This document shows positions 1 through 8,554 of a stretch of DNA of 64,000 nt, in pieces. This DNA comes from Chryseobacterium culicis (GTDB taxonomy: Bacteria; Bacteroidota; Bacteroidia; Flavobacteriales; Weeksellaceae), in contig NZ_PCPP01000001.1 of assembly GCF_002979755.1 (NCBI RefSeq), forward strand, positions 1,148,665-1,212,664. The letters are read 5' to 3'. The stretch's first letter is position 1. Each line of letters starts with the position of its first letter. A program made the position numbers and the translations under genes. Below the pieces are notes generated by a model. It saw only the letters and a program-made list of their open reading frames with translations. It had not been told where the DNA came from and made no database searches.

Positions 1-52
1 AATATGGCTCATTCAAAAAAGTTTATAAAATGATAAAACGACATTATTACAT

Positions 53-391
53 ATGAATCATCATGAACCATCTCACTCAACGACTCCTGATTATAAAAAA
101 ATTTACAGCGATCTTGTTGATCTGAAATATCCGGAGAAAAAGCATGAATGTGCAAAAATTTTATCGAAGAAAAATCTTTCTGCGTTTGATGTAATAGAAA
201 TTAACCGGATCATATTTAGTTATGATCAGAACATTAAGGCAAACCAATCTCATCGTTCTTATAACAAGGAAACGATATACAAAATTCTTGAATATCAAAA
301 AAAGAATTATCTTAATAACACGCAGCTTGCTTTACATTTTAAACTCAGTCGTAACACGGTTGCAAAATGGAAAACATTATTCAGTATTTAA
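53..391 (+). CDS. small helix-turn-helix protein, transposase-OrfA-like
   Basis: This 112-residue protein has a C-terminal helix-turn-helix of the kind used by transposase first reading frames and small DNA-binding regulators: the segment NNTQLALHFKLSRNTVAKWK (about residues 87-106) reads as the two DNA-contacting helices. It is clearly related along most of its length to the 110-residue protein encoded on the minus strand at 62049-62381. No catalytic transposase frame follows it and no terminal inverted repeats are visible, so a stand-alone regulator is as likely as a mobile-element remnant. The role is unknown. The gene is preceded by only 52 bases of window, so its full promoter region cannot be judged. 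Confidence 0.75.
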   Translation: MNHHEPSHSTTPDYKKIYSDLVDLKYPEKKHECAKILSKKNLSAFDVIEINRIIFSYDQNIKANQSHRSYNKETIYKILEYQKKNYLNNTQLALHFKLSRNTVAKWKTLFSI

Positions 392-555
392 TCAATTCAC
401 ACTCATATACATTTATTATGAAATTCGTCTGTAGTTAAAAATATTATACTTTTTATTTAAAGAATATATTTTATACAGAGGATAAAAGAATATCACCTCT
501 TTCTTATTAAGATAGTAAGGAATATTCCATTTCTTAGGAAATTCATAATAAAAAA

Positions 556-621
556 TGCCATCATTGGCTAAAACATATATTATTCACCTAGATAAATAAA
601 TGTTTTTAGCCAATAACGGCA
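556..621 (-). terminator. long stem-loop, probable terminator of the M28 peptidase gene
   Basis: Two arms of about 21 bases (556-576 and 600-621) pair almost throughout, including the core ATTGGCTAAAA / TTTTAGCCAAT, with a 23-base loop. Read on the minus strand the stem is followed by six T residues. It lies about 120 bases past the stop of the peptidase gene at 742. The rest of the 350-base gap 392-741 shows nothing else I can name. Confidence 0.55.
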
Positions 622-741
622 AAAAAAAGAATAGGATAAATTATAGGGTTTACTGTTATATATTCAGAAACATTTAAAATTATCCTGAATTAATATCTCT
701 ATTTCACCCCATATCTTTTATCTGTTTCAAATAAAGAAGAC

Positions 742-2313
742 CTATTTGTAATCTTTAGAACTTCTTCTAGGTTCTTTTACTTCCGGCCATTTTACAGCCT
801 CTCCTTTTTCATTCTGAGGCATTACTCTTTTTTCTCTGTTGCTGAATTCAGGATCTTCGGAAGCCATATAAGCTAATGCTGCCGTTAAAATAACATTATT
901 TTTTACTTCATCAAAAACGATCTTATCGTAAGTATCTTTCGTAGTATGCCACGTATATCCGAAATATCCCCAGTTCAGAGAACCTAAAGAAATTCCGGGT
1001 ACTCCTGCTGCTACGAACGAAGCATGGTCAGAACCTCCACCTCCAGGCATCCCCGGGAAATCAGTTTTAATATGGCTTCTTACTGCTTTGGGAACACCAT
1101 CAAGCCATCTTCCAACATAATCATAAGCTTTTACAAATCCCTGACCGCTGATGTTCACAACACGTCCGGTTCCGTTATCCTGATTAAAAGCAGCCTGTAC
1201 TCCCTTAATAATCTGAGGATTATCTACCACAAAACCTCTAGAACCATTTAATCCCTGCTCTTCACTTCCCCAAAGTCCGATTACAATAGTTCTCTTGTTA
1301 TTAGGATAATATTTTTTCAGAATTCTCATGGTTTCCAGCATGGTGATCGTTCCTGTTCCATTATCTGTAGCTCCCTGAGCTCCATCCCACGAATCAAGGT
1401 GAGCAGAAAGAATCACATACTCATCGGGTTTTTCTTTTCCTTTGATCATACCGATTGTATTAAAGCTTTTCGCTTCAGGAAGTATTTTGGATTGAGCATC
1501 AATTTTCATTTTAGGCTGAGTTCCTTTTTCTGCCATTCTGTAAAGCATTCCATAGTCTTCCACATCGATATCGATCATTGGAATTTTGGATGTTTTCGCT
1601 CCGAATATTCTGTTAGCCCCCATGATACCAGTCCAGTTTGAAATGGCAATACCTGCCGCTCCGGCTTTCTCTAAAGCTTCAGGAAGACTGTTGTTATCAT
1701 ACCCGACATTCTTTATATAAGCAGCAAAATCTTTGGCAGCCTGTTCTTTTTCCGCTTTAAGCTTTTCATACAATTCAGGTGTTGCAAATTCTTTGATTTG
1801 TTCATCAGAACGACCGATTTTCTGGTACTGTGCCATCAGTACAATTTTTCCCTTCACGGAAGGAAGCCATTGATCAAATTCAGCTTTAGAAGACACTTTC
1901 GGAAGAATAATTACTTCTGCCTCCACTGCCTTTTTAGTAGCCGGGCTCCATGCAAGCTGTGTTGCGGAAAGAGATTTTACACGCGGATACGTCATATCAA
2001 CATGAGTAACACCTCTCTGCCAGCCTTTCCAGGTTCCGAATTGCTGAAGATTGGCATCAATCCCCCAAGAACGGAGTTTATTGGCACTCCATTCGTTTGC
2101 TGCCAGCATTTCGGGAGTTCCCACAAGACGAGGTCCGATTCCATCCAACAGCTCAGACGCCAGATTTTCCAGCTGGGAATTATTATTTACTTCATCTACA
2201 AAACTTTTTACGATAGGGTTTAACCTTTCTTTTGGGTCAACCTTTACCTGAGCCCAGGAAAACTGAGCAGCCAGCACTACTGCAGGCACTGCAAAAAATC
2301 TATTTATCCTCAT
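742..2313 (-). CDS. secreted M28 family metallopeptidase
   Basis: The 523-residue product is a zinc-dependent aminopeptidase/carboxypeptidase of family M28. An N-terminal signal peptide ends near residue 21 (FSWAQ), so it acts outside the cytoplasm. A protease-associated (PA-like) region lies before the catalytic domain. The catalytic zinc site is visible as SAHLDSWDG (His305) and GATDNGTG (Asp317), followed by GSEEQG with the general-base Glu and a second metal ligand. A late SDHASF segment supplies another typical ligand. Length fits secreted bacterial M28 enzymes. It probably releases amino acids from extracellular peptides; the true substrate cannot be read from sequence. It stands alone, not in an obvious operon. 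Confidence 0.9.
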   Translation of the reverse strand: MRINRFFAVPAVVLAAQFSWAQVKVDPKERLNPIVKSFVDEVNNNSQLENLASELLDGIGPRLVGTPEMLAANEWSANKLRSWGIDANLQQFGTWKGWQRGVTHVDMTYPRVKSLSATQLAWSPATKKAVEAEVIILPKVSSKAEFDQWLPSVKGKIVLMAQYQKIGRSDEQIKEFATPELYEKLKAEKEQAAKDFAAYIKNVGYDNNSLPEALEKAGAAGIAISNWTGIMGANRIFGAKTSKIPMIDIDVEDYGMLYRMAEKGTQPKMKIDAQSKILPEAKSFNTIGMIKGKEKPDEYVILSAHLDSWDGAQGATDNGTGTITMLETMRILKKYYPNNKRTIVIGLWGSEEQGLNGSRGFVVDNPQIIKGVQAAFNQDNGTGRVVNISGQGFVKAYDYVGRWLDGVPKAVRSHIKTDFPGMPGGGGSDHASFVAAGVPGISLGSLNWGYFGYTWHTTKDTYDKIVFDEVKNNVILTAALAYMASEDPEFSNREKRVMPQNEKGEAVKWPEVKEPRRSSKDYK

Positions 2314-2550
2314 AATATTTATTGATTGGTTTAAAGATAAAAGAAATTAGGGAGATGATGAAAGATTAAGCCTAAAAAAGAGGCATTCCCATGATAATAT
2401 CCAATTTTTAATCTAAAAATAATAACAAAAATCTACTATGGGAATAATTCACAAAAAAAGACTATCTATATGACAGTCTTTGGTATTTATAAAATGACAT
2501 TTTATTTTCTATTGAGAAATACCTGATAAGCAGATATATTAGAAATAAAA

Positions 2551-2571
2551 AGCCGGCTTCAAAAGCCGGCT
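2551..2571 (-). terminator. intrinsic terminator of the histone H1-like gene
   Basis: A perfect nine-pair GC-rich stem, AGCCGGCTT / AAGCCGGCT with loop CAA, lies 10 bases past the stop of the small gene at 2581-2757. On the minus strand it is followed by TTTTATTTCT. Confidence 0.85.
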
Positions 2572-2580
2572 AAAGGTAAA

Positions 2581-2757
2581 TTATTTCTTAGCTTCTTCTA
2601 CAGAAACTTTTCTGAAGTCTTTGAACAATTTGCTTAGTTCTAAAGCTGCTTTACGAGCTCTTGTACCAGCTGCTTTGTTTCCTTTTTCCGCTTGTTGGTT
2701 TGCCTCAGTTGTGAACGCTTCAAATTCTGCGTTGATTTTTTCAATTAGTTCTTTCAT
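2581..2757 (-). CDS. histone H1-like small protein
   Basis: This 58-residue gene encodes a charged helical protein that begins MKELIEKINAEF and contains KGNKAAGTRARKAALEL followed by LFKDFRKVSVEEAKK. This matches the very conserved small 'histone H1-like' (Hc1-like) proteins of Flavobacteriia, thought to bind DNA or help organise the nucleoid. There is no signal peptide. The gene is a single cistron with a clear TATATTTG box 20 bases upstream of the ATG and a strong terminator directly after the stop, which suggests high expression. The functional assignment rests on family resemblance only. Confidence 0.85.
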   Translation of the reverse strand: MKELIEKINAEFEAFTTEANQQAEKGNKAAGTRARKAALELSKLFKDFRKVSVEEAKK

Positions 2758-2777
2758 TTATTTAAAAATTTAGGCTG

Positions 2778-2785
2778 CAAATATA
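2778..2785 (-). promoter_or_regulatory. TATATTTG promoter -7 box for the histone H1-like gene
   Basis: Read on the minus strand, TATATTTGC lies 21 bases before the ATG at 2757 and matches the Bacteroidota consensus TAnnTTTG. The remaining gap up to 3063 is AT-rich and shows no further gene. Confidence 0.7.
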
Positions 2786-3063
2786 GGTTTTATGGTGATT
2801 CCAGCCTAATTGTGTTGAAAAAAAATAGTGGATTTAATCATTTTTTTTGAGACTTTCTTACATTCAATTTAATTTTTAAAATAAAATCAATTTATTGTAG
2901 AAAATCAGCCATCTATTTGAGTCTGAAATATCTTGTAAATTAAAATTTAAATAAAACATTAAGAATCAATAAGAACGCAAGAAAAGTAAACGAAGATTCT
3001 CTTAAAAGTTTCATTTAGGAAGCCATTTGACTTTCTCTATTTTACTAAATTGTTCTTAAAGTT

Positions 3064-4479
3064 TTAAAACTGCAGCTCTTTTGCTTTCTTGCCTGCATCT
3101 TTCAGTAAAACAATGCTTTCAGAGGCAATTCTTTCGCTAAAAATAATCCTGAAATAAAAATAATATTTATCCGTGAAAGAAAAGGTACTTCCGGGAGTAA
3201 ACAAAATCTGATGTTTCTCACAATACTGATAAAACCTTTCCATATCAGTATTCTGAGGAAGTTGCCCCCAAATACTGTAACCTCCTCTCGGCCTGTGGAA
3301 ATAAGAACCTTCAGGAAAGGAATTTCTTAACACCTCCAATACCTGAACAGCCTGCTGACTAAGTTTTTTCCGGAATAACCGGAGATGCCTTTCATAACTG
3401 CTTCCCTGTAGCAGTTTCAGAACCAATTCCTGATAAATAGGAGAAACGGTACGCCCTAAAGCAAACCTTACTCTTTCGGATTTTGCATAAAAACTTCCGG
3501 CATATAACCAGCCTAAACGAATTCCCGGAGCTAACGTCTTTGAAAACGATGAATACATCATTACTATCCCTTTTTTATCAAAGCTTTTTATACTTTGCGG
3601 TCTTTGTTCTTCAAAATAAAGATCGGAGTACATATCATTCTCAATAATACAGAACTGATACGTTTCTGCCATGCTCAGAATTTCTTTTTTTGTTCCATCT
3701 TTCATTACAACGCCTGTGGGATTGTGAAAATTGGGAGTCGTGACAAGAGCACAGATCTTATTTTCCCCACAGATCGTTTTGAGATATTCAGTATCAAAAC
3801 CTGTTTTATAATGTACAGGAATCTCAATAACTTTCAGTTCAAGGTGAGCAAGCACTTCCAGCACAGAAAACACACATGGACTCTCAACAGCCACTACATC
3901 TCCTCCTTTTGTAACCGATTTTAAAGCAATTGTAAGCGCCTGCAACGCACCATCAGTGATAATTATTTCGTCTGGATTTAATATACAGCCATAAGCTCCC
4001 ATTTGTTTTGCAATCTGTTTCCTTAATAGCTCCAATCCGTTTGGGGGATAATACCTGAGCAGTGATGCCCCTTTCTCACGAATAACTTCCTGCATTGTTC
4101 TGAGGATAAGTTTTTGCGGAATCAGAAGATCTCCGGGTACAGCCGTATTGAAAGAACTGAATTCTGAAGTTCTTTTGGAAGTAAGCATCATGTTTTTCAT
4201 AAATACTTCATCCCTCACTACGGCCGGAAGCTTTGTTTTTACTTCCGGAATATTTTCCTCCTGAATTCCTGTAACGAAATAGCCAGACCGTGGATTACTC
4301 CTGATCAACCCTTTAATCATAAGATATTCAAATCCACTTTGCACAGAGCTTGTGCTCAGTTTGTATTTTTCCTTAATGTCACGAATGGAAGGAAGCTTAT
4401 CATTTTCCTGTAAAATTCCATTGTAGATCTGCCTTTCTATTTCGGCCGTAAAAATTTCGTACTTATAAGGTTTCATCAT
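3064..4479 (-). CDS. MocR/PdxR-type GntR regulator with aminotransferase domain
   Basis: A 471-residue fusion: an N-terminal winged helix of the GntR family (about 1-70, with LPSIRDIKEKYKLSTSSVQ) joined to a fold-type I PLP-dependent aminotransferase domain (about 110-465). The aminotransferase part has the TTPNFHNPTG segment and the PLP lysine in SSFSKTLAPGIRLGW. MocR proteins usually act as PLP- or amine-sensing transcription factors, not enzymes. It is divergent from the GNAT gene at 4597, which is therefore the likely target. A second ATG directly follows the first, so the start may be one codon later. Confidence 0.88.
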   Translation of the reverse strand: MMKPYKYEIFTAEIERQIYNGILQENDKLPSIRDIKEKYKLSTSSVQSGFEYLMIKGLIRSNPRSGYFVTGIQEENIPEVKTKLPAVVRDEVFMKNMMLTSKRTSEFSSFNTAVPGDLLIPQKLILRTMQEVIREKGASLLRYYPPNGLELLRKQIAKQMGAYGCILNPDEIIITDGALQALTIALKSVTKGGDVVAVESPCVFSVLEVLAHLELKVIEIPVHYKTGFDTEYLKTICGENKICALVTTPNFHNPTGVVMKDGTKKEILSMAETYQFCIIENDMYSDLYFEEQRPQSIKSFDKKGIVMMYSSFSKTLAPGIRLGWLYAGSFYAKSERVRFALGRTVSPIYQELVLKLLQGSSYERHLRLFRKKLSQQAVQVLEVLRNSFPEGSYFHRPRGGYSIWGQLPQNTDMERFYQYCEKHQILFTPGSTFSFTDKYYFYFRIIFSERIASESIVLLKDAGKKAKELQF

Positions 4480-4573
4480 AATACGTCAACTGTACTGAAC
4501 AAATTTACAAAAATACCTTTCTGTACCGATGATATTTTAGCGAACTGTATCCTTTTTGAATGGATTAATCTTA

Positions 4574-4581
4574 TAATTTTG
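4574..4581 (+). promoter_or_regulatory. TAATTTTG -7 box for the GNAT gene
   Basis: The box matches TAnnTTTG and sits 16 bases before the ATG at 4597. A possible in-frame TTG start at 4579 lies inside the box, so that start can be set aside. Confidence 0.55.
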
Positions 4582-4596
4582 AATAAAAAAAGTTCC

Positions 4597-5112
4597 ATGG
4601 ATATCATTTCAAAATTTACAGTAGGTTCTGAAGAGGGAATTTCTGATCTTATAACCATTATTGATTCTTCCGTTTATACATTATACAGAGAGTTTGTAAG
4701 CGAGGAAGAGATTAAAAGATATATTCAAAACGAGATAGATCCGAGAAAGATGATTAATGATCTGAATGACCTTTCTAATCAACTAATCATGATGTATGCG
4801 GATCAGAAGCCCATTGGATACAGTATTATCAAAAGCGGCTCTCTCCATCCCGGAATTCCCGAAGGAAAAAGAGCTACAGAAATCACTTTTGTAATTCTTC
4901 CGGAGTACGATTGTTCTGAAACAAGACAGTCGCTCTGGAAAAAATGCAGATCAGCAGTGAGTTTTACAGATGTTATATGGATCAATATCCTGGATCATGA
5001 TCCGCTTGCAGACTTTTTAAAAGAATTTGGTTTTGTAGTGGTGGACAGTTCAAGGACAGGGCCTTTTCAGTTGCCATCGCATATTTTAGAATTGGAGGTT
5101 AATAAAAGTTAG
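4597..5112 (+). CDS. GNAT-family N-acetyltransferase
   Basis: The 171-residue product (starting MDIISKF) has the layout of a Gcn5-related acetyltransferase: an early helical region, beta strands with MMYADQKPIGYSII, and a later RATEITFVILPEYD strand leading into the acetyl-CoA region. The consensus Q/RxxGxG/A loop is not obvious, so the assignment is at fold level. The start is chosen at 4597 because an upstream TTG overlaps the promoter box. The gene is divergent from the MocR regulator, a common pairing, so it may acetylate a small amine or amino acid under that regulator's control. The substrate is unknown. Confidence 0.7.
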   Translation: MDIISKFTVGSEEGISDLITIIDSSVYTLYREFVSEEEIKRYIQNEIDPRKMINDLNDLSNQLIMMYADQKPIGYSIIKSGSLHPGIPEGKRATEITFVILPEYDCSETRQSLWKKCRSAVSFTDVIWINILDHDPLADFLKEFGFVVVDSSRTGPFQLPSHILELEVNKS

Positions 5113-5234
5113 TTTAATTCATTTTTTAACCACAGATTTCTCAGATTTTATAGATGTTTTCCTATATTTTATCACTGCAGGTCTTTTTTAAGAATACTGA
5201 TATCGAGAGAGACTATAATTCTTATTTTTATTAT

Positions 5235-5279
5235 CTCACTTAAAATCATCCTAAGTGAGCAACCGTTTACTTATCTTTG
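5235..5279 (+). promoter_or_regulatory. inverted repeat plus TATCTTTG box before the AraC gene
   Basis: CTCACTTA (5235-5242) and TAAGTGAG (5252-5259) form a perfect eight-base inverted repeat with a nine-base spacer. Thirteen bases downstream is TATCTTTG (5272-5279), a TAnnTTTG -7 box, followed by the ATG at 5299. The repeat covers the expected -33 region, so it is a plausible operator. Confidence 0.55.
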
Positions 5280-5298
5280 ATTTTTATAATTTTTACTT

Positions 5299-6213
5299 AT
5301 GAGCGATCAGCTGGAAACCATAGAAGATTATTACAAACGCATTCGTAAAGACCAGATCAAAATATTTGATTCTGAAGATTTTGAGACAGGAAAATCTCAT
5401 TTCAATATTTCTATGCGGAGATATTGCAGCTTCAAGAGTCCCTACAACCGCCGTGATTATTATAAAATAAGCTTTATCATAGGAAAAGGCACGATTCATT
5501 ATGGTACCCATCAGTTGTTTATTGATGGTCCTGCTTTATTTTTCCCTTCTCCAAGCATTCCCTATTCATGGGAGTGTGAAAGTGATGTACAGGAGGGATA
5601 TTTCTGCTTGTTCAATCAGGAATTTTTTAATGGAAATTCAGAATTTAATCTGTTTAAAAAAACATCAATGTTCAAAGAATGGAGTAAACCAGTGGTATTT
5701 CTGACGGAAGAACAGGCTCAGCTGGCAACTCTTTATTTTGATCAGATTTACAGGATGAATAATTCTGCGTATCCTTTCCGTTGCAGCAGTATCAAAAGCA
5801 ATCTTGCCTCTGTGATGCATCTGGCACTGGAAAACCGTGTGGAAGACATCAATCCTAATGAGCTCCCCGCAAATGTACGTCTGTACAAGTTATTTGATGA
5901 ATTGCTCACCAAACAGTTTCCTCTGGACTCTCCTGCTTATCCATTGGCATTAAAAACACCTTCCGACTTTGCGGAGCACCTGAATGTACATGTCAATCAT
6001 TTGAATTCTTCTGTAAAATCTGTAACCAACCTTACTACTACTCAGATTATCAAAGAAAAAATGTTTGAAGAGTCTAAAAACCTGCTGAAGTATACGAATT
6101 GGGATATTGCCCAGATAGGCTATACTTTAGGGTTTGATCAGCCTGCTCATTTTAATAACTTTTTTAAAAAGCATGCCCGGACTTCGCCATTAAAATTTAA
6201 GAATTTATCTTAA
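5299..6213 (+). CDS. AraC family transcriptional regulator
   Basis: The 304-residue protein has an N-terminal cupin-like sensing half and a C-terminal double helix-turn-helix (about residues 205-300). The second helix pair is visible as WDIAQIGYTLGFDQPAHFNNFFKKHARTSPLKF, written here as a run of adjacent motifs WDIAQIGYTLGF and QPAHFNNFFKKH. It lies 81 bases upstream of an MFS efflux-type gene on the same strand and probably controls it. An inverted repeat over its own promoter suggests regulation of the locus from that site. The ligand is unknown. Confidence 0.88.
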   Translation: MSDQLETIEDYYKRIRKDQIKIFDSEDFETGKSHFNISMRRYCSFKSPYNRRDYYKISFIIGKGTIHYGTHQLFIDGPALFFPSPSIPYSWECESDVQEGYFCLFNQEFFNGNSEFNLFKKTSMFKEWSKPVVFLTEEQAQLATLYFDQIYRMNNSAYPFRCSSIKSNLASVMHLALENRVEDINPNELPANVRLYKLFDELLTKQFPLDSPAYPLALKTPSDFAEHLNVHVNHLNSSVKSVTNLTTTQIIKEKMFEESKNLLKYTNWDIAQIGYTLGFDQPAHFNNFFKKHARTSPLKFKNLS

Positions 6214-6272
6214 TATTTGATTTTCGTAATTTTTGCTTTGTCTTTTAAAATCCAGTTTCCCATTTCTTGACT

Positions 6273-6280
6273 TATTTTTG
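6273..6280 (+). promoter_or_regulatory. TATTTTTG -7-like box before the MFS gene
   Basis: The sequence matches TAnnTTTG and lies 14 bases before the ATG at 6295. No convincing TTG element is seen upstream, so the call is weak. Confidence 0.35.
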
Positions 6281-6294
6281 CATGGTAAAAACGA

Positions 6295-7506
6295 ATGAAT
6301 ATGTTGAGAGAAGCATCTGAGCAACGAATCAGATTAATTACCATTATGGCCTTCGTGTCTATCCCGCTTTCCGGGTTTGTCACGGATATTTATTTACCAT
6401 CGTTTCCTTCTATGGCCAAAGAAATGATGGTTTCGGAAAAAGATATTCAGATCACGTTGACCTCATATCTATTGAGCTACGGAATTTCCTAGTTGTTTGT
6501 AGGAGGAATTCTGGATAGTATAGGACGTTACCGTCCTAAATTGATTGCCTTGTTCCTCTTGATCCTGACCAGTATTCTCATTACGATGACGAACAGCATT
6601 TTACTGATCTGTCTGCTTCGTATACTTCAGGGAGCAGCTGTTTCGGTTCTTGTGGTGGCTACGCGTGCTATTTTCGTAGACATTTATGATTCGGAAAGAG
6701 TAAAGCATTATTTGAGCTATTTTACCATTGTATGGTCGTGCGGCCCTATTCTGGCTCCTTTCCTGGGAGGGTATCTTGAGAAAATATTTAACTGGCATGC
6801 TAATTTTTATTTTCTAGCCGGATATGCCGGATTTCTGTTCCTTTTTGAGTGGTTTTTTAGTGGCGAAAGTCTTCCCCAGAAAAAGAAACTGGATCTGTCG
6901 GAGAATATCAGTCTTTACAAAATGATGCTTAAAAACAGGATTTTCATGTTAGGGATTTTCATTTTAGGATTGAGCTACTCTATTGTTATGCTCTTTAATA
7001 TTACCGGGCCTTTTATTATTGAAAATACTTTTCATTTTACACCAGTAGTTATTGGATACTGTACATTGATCCTGGGCTTCTCCTGGATGATAGGAGGTTT
7101 TATCGGAAAACGAAGACTGACTCTTGATTTTAAACCAAGAATTCTACAACCTATTTTGCTTCAGCTGATTCTGATTGCCGGACTGATTATCACCAGTTAT
7201 TTTGCAGAAAGTCTTTTCATTATGATTCCTTTTGCCTTTTTTATTCACATCTGCTCCGGAATTTTATTTACCTCCTTTTTTACAACAAGTATGCTTTACT
7301 TTCCTAAAAATGCAGGTACCGCCGGAGGGCTTATGGGTGGATTGGTATATGTGATCACTTCTGTAACGAGCTTTATCATTTCTGTAAGCGGAACTGTAAC
7401 AGATCAAAAAGATCTTTCGTGGCGTTATCTGATCATCGCATTTTTCCTTTTGGGAATTATCCTTATTATGCATCAGGCCGTTAAAAAAGAAAAAGCAGAG
7501 AACTAA
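6295..7506 (+). pseudogene. Bcr/CflA-like MFS drug transporter interrupted by an in-frame TAG
   Basis: The reading frame from 6295 to 7506 encodes a 12-helix major facilitator of about 403 codons, the usual size for Bcr/CflA multidrug transporters. The N-terminal part carries PLSGFVTDIYLPSFPSMAKE, typical of this family. Codon 66 (6490-6492) is TAG, giving 65 residues ending YGIS and then LFVGGILDSIGRYRP in the same frame. Family members usually read SQLFVG here, so the lesion is most simply CAG to TAG (Gln to stop). All downstream helices remain open with no further damage, so the mutation is recent, is read through, or is a sequencing error. Restart from the TTG at 6493 would lose helix 1 and part of helix 2. 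Confidence 0.85.
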
Positions 7507-7517
7507 TCTCTGCTTTT
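7491..7517. terminator. bidirectional terminator between the MFS gene and the DUF488 gene
   Basis: AAAAGCAGAG (7491-7500) and CTCTGCTTTT (7508-7517) form a perfect ten-pair stem around a seven-base loop that contains the MFS stop codon. T runs follow on both strands, serving both convergent genes. Confidence 0.85.
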
Positions 7518-7518
7518 T

Positions 7519-7872
7519 TTATTTTATACTTTCCAGATACTTTTTTACAATGATGGCATGGCAATGGGCTTCATCTTTAGCAGCATATAACAATGTAATT
7601 TTCTCCTGATTCTTATGACGCTTCAGGAAGCCATGCCCGAGATTACTTTCATGAAGTTCCTTCATATATTTTTCTGAAAATTCTTGCCATAATGCAGGAT
7701 CGTGATGAAACCACAGTCTTAATTCTGTTGATGGCGCAATGTCTTTATCCCATTCATCAAGATCAGCATTTTCTTTTGAAAGTCCTCTTGGCCAAAGACG
7801 ATCTACCAGAATACGGCAGCCATCGTCTGGAGACGGTGTTTCGTAAATTCTTTTTAACACAATTACAGACAT
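7519..7872 (-). CDS. DUF488 family protein
   Basis: The 117-residue product has the hallmark DUF488 sequences VLVDRLWPRG-like (ILVDRLWPRGLSK, about 22-34) and a conserved FHHDPALWQEFSEKY stretch followed by LLYAAKDEAHCHA. The family is widespread, cytoplasmic and of unproven function. The protein is full length for the family. It is a single gene, convergent with the MFS pseudogene and sharing its terminator. Confidence 0.88.
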   Translation of the reverse strand: MSVIVLKRIYETPSPDDGCRILVDRLWPRGLSKENADLDEWDKDIAPSTELRLWFHHDPALWQEFSEKYMKELHESNLGHGFLKRHKNQEKITLLYAAKDEAHCHAIIVKKYLESIK

Positions 7873-7973
7873 ATCCTTTTTTAATTAATATTCTAGTTAT
7901 CTGACTACAAAATTTGTTCCTGAAGATTTATTTTTTCATTTTTTATCTCTTGCTATAGAATACTTTACCTTCG

Positions 7974-8009
7974 ATTAGTTTTAATTAAAACTAATTTTTC
8001 GTATATTTG
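7974..8009 (+). promoter_or_regulatory. 22-base perfect palindrome and TATATTTG box before the marR-usp operon
   Basis: Bases 7974-7995 form a perfect palindrome whose left half is ATTAGTTTTAA. Seven bases downstream, TATATTTG (8002-8009) matches the Bacteroidota -7 consensus. The palindrome covers the place where the -33 element should be, as expected for an operator bound by the MarR protein encoded 70 bases downstream. Confidence 0.7.
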
Positions 8010-8080
8010 TTAGGATAAGTCATGCTAAAATCCTTTTGGATATCGATTTTATACTGCTGTATCATTATTAATTATAAAGT

Positions 8081-8554
8081 ATGTCTGCAAAACAGAATAT
8101 ATCAGAACTGGCCCTGGAACTTGGTCTGGCGATGAGTGAAATGAAAAGCCGTCTCCGGCAGAAAATCCAGAATAGTATTAATGAATATGATCCGGATCTT
8201 TCTTTTGAACTGATTGAAATTCTGGGACTTCTTTCACGCAATAACGGCATCAATCAGCAGGAAATCGGGAATAAAGTAAGTAAAGACAAATCAAGTATTA
8301 CCTACCTCATCAATAGCCTTGTAAAAAGGGATTTAGTGGAAAGGATAGCTGATAAAAATGACAGGAGAAATAAACAGATCTTTTTGACTCAGAAAGGGAA
8401 ACAGATTGTAGAAACCGTTTATCCCTGGGTATTGGATCTTTATAAAAAGGCAGCAGGTACTATAGACGAAGAAGAGATAAACAAAGCACTGCTTTTAGTA
8501 AAAAAAATGACCGCAAACCTGGAAGAACCGGGATCAAAACATGATAGCATATGA
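8081..8554 (+). CDS. MarR family transcriptional regulator
   Basis: The 157-residue protein has a winged helix-turn-helix at about 45-120: GINQQEIGNKVSKDKSSITY is the recognition region, and VERIADKNDRRNKQIFLTQKGK is the wing with the conserved D-R-R pair (shown here in two overlapping parts, VERIADKND and RRNKQIFLTQKGK). MarR proteins bind palindromes as dimers and release on binding phenols or oxidants. Its TGA overlaps the ATG of the Usp gene by the ATGA arrangement, so the two are translationally coupled. A 22-base perfect palindrome at its promoter suggests autoregulation. Confidence 0.9.
   Translation: MSAKQNISELALELGLAMSEMKSRLRQKIQNSINEYDPDLSFELIEILGLLSRNNGINQQEIGNKVSKDKSSITYLINSLVKRDLVERIADKNDRRNKQIFLTQKGKQIVETVYPWVLDLYKKAAGTIDEEEINKALLLVKKMTANLEEPGSKHDSI

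Noticed and set aside
53..391. Complete insertion sequence at the left end
   Set aside because: Only an OrfA-like HTH gene is present; there is no catalytic transposase frame and no terminal inverted repeats.
2450..2485. AAAGACT...AGTCTTT hairpin upstream of the M28 gene
   Set aside because: The stem has a mismatch, the loop is variable and it serves no clear gene end.
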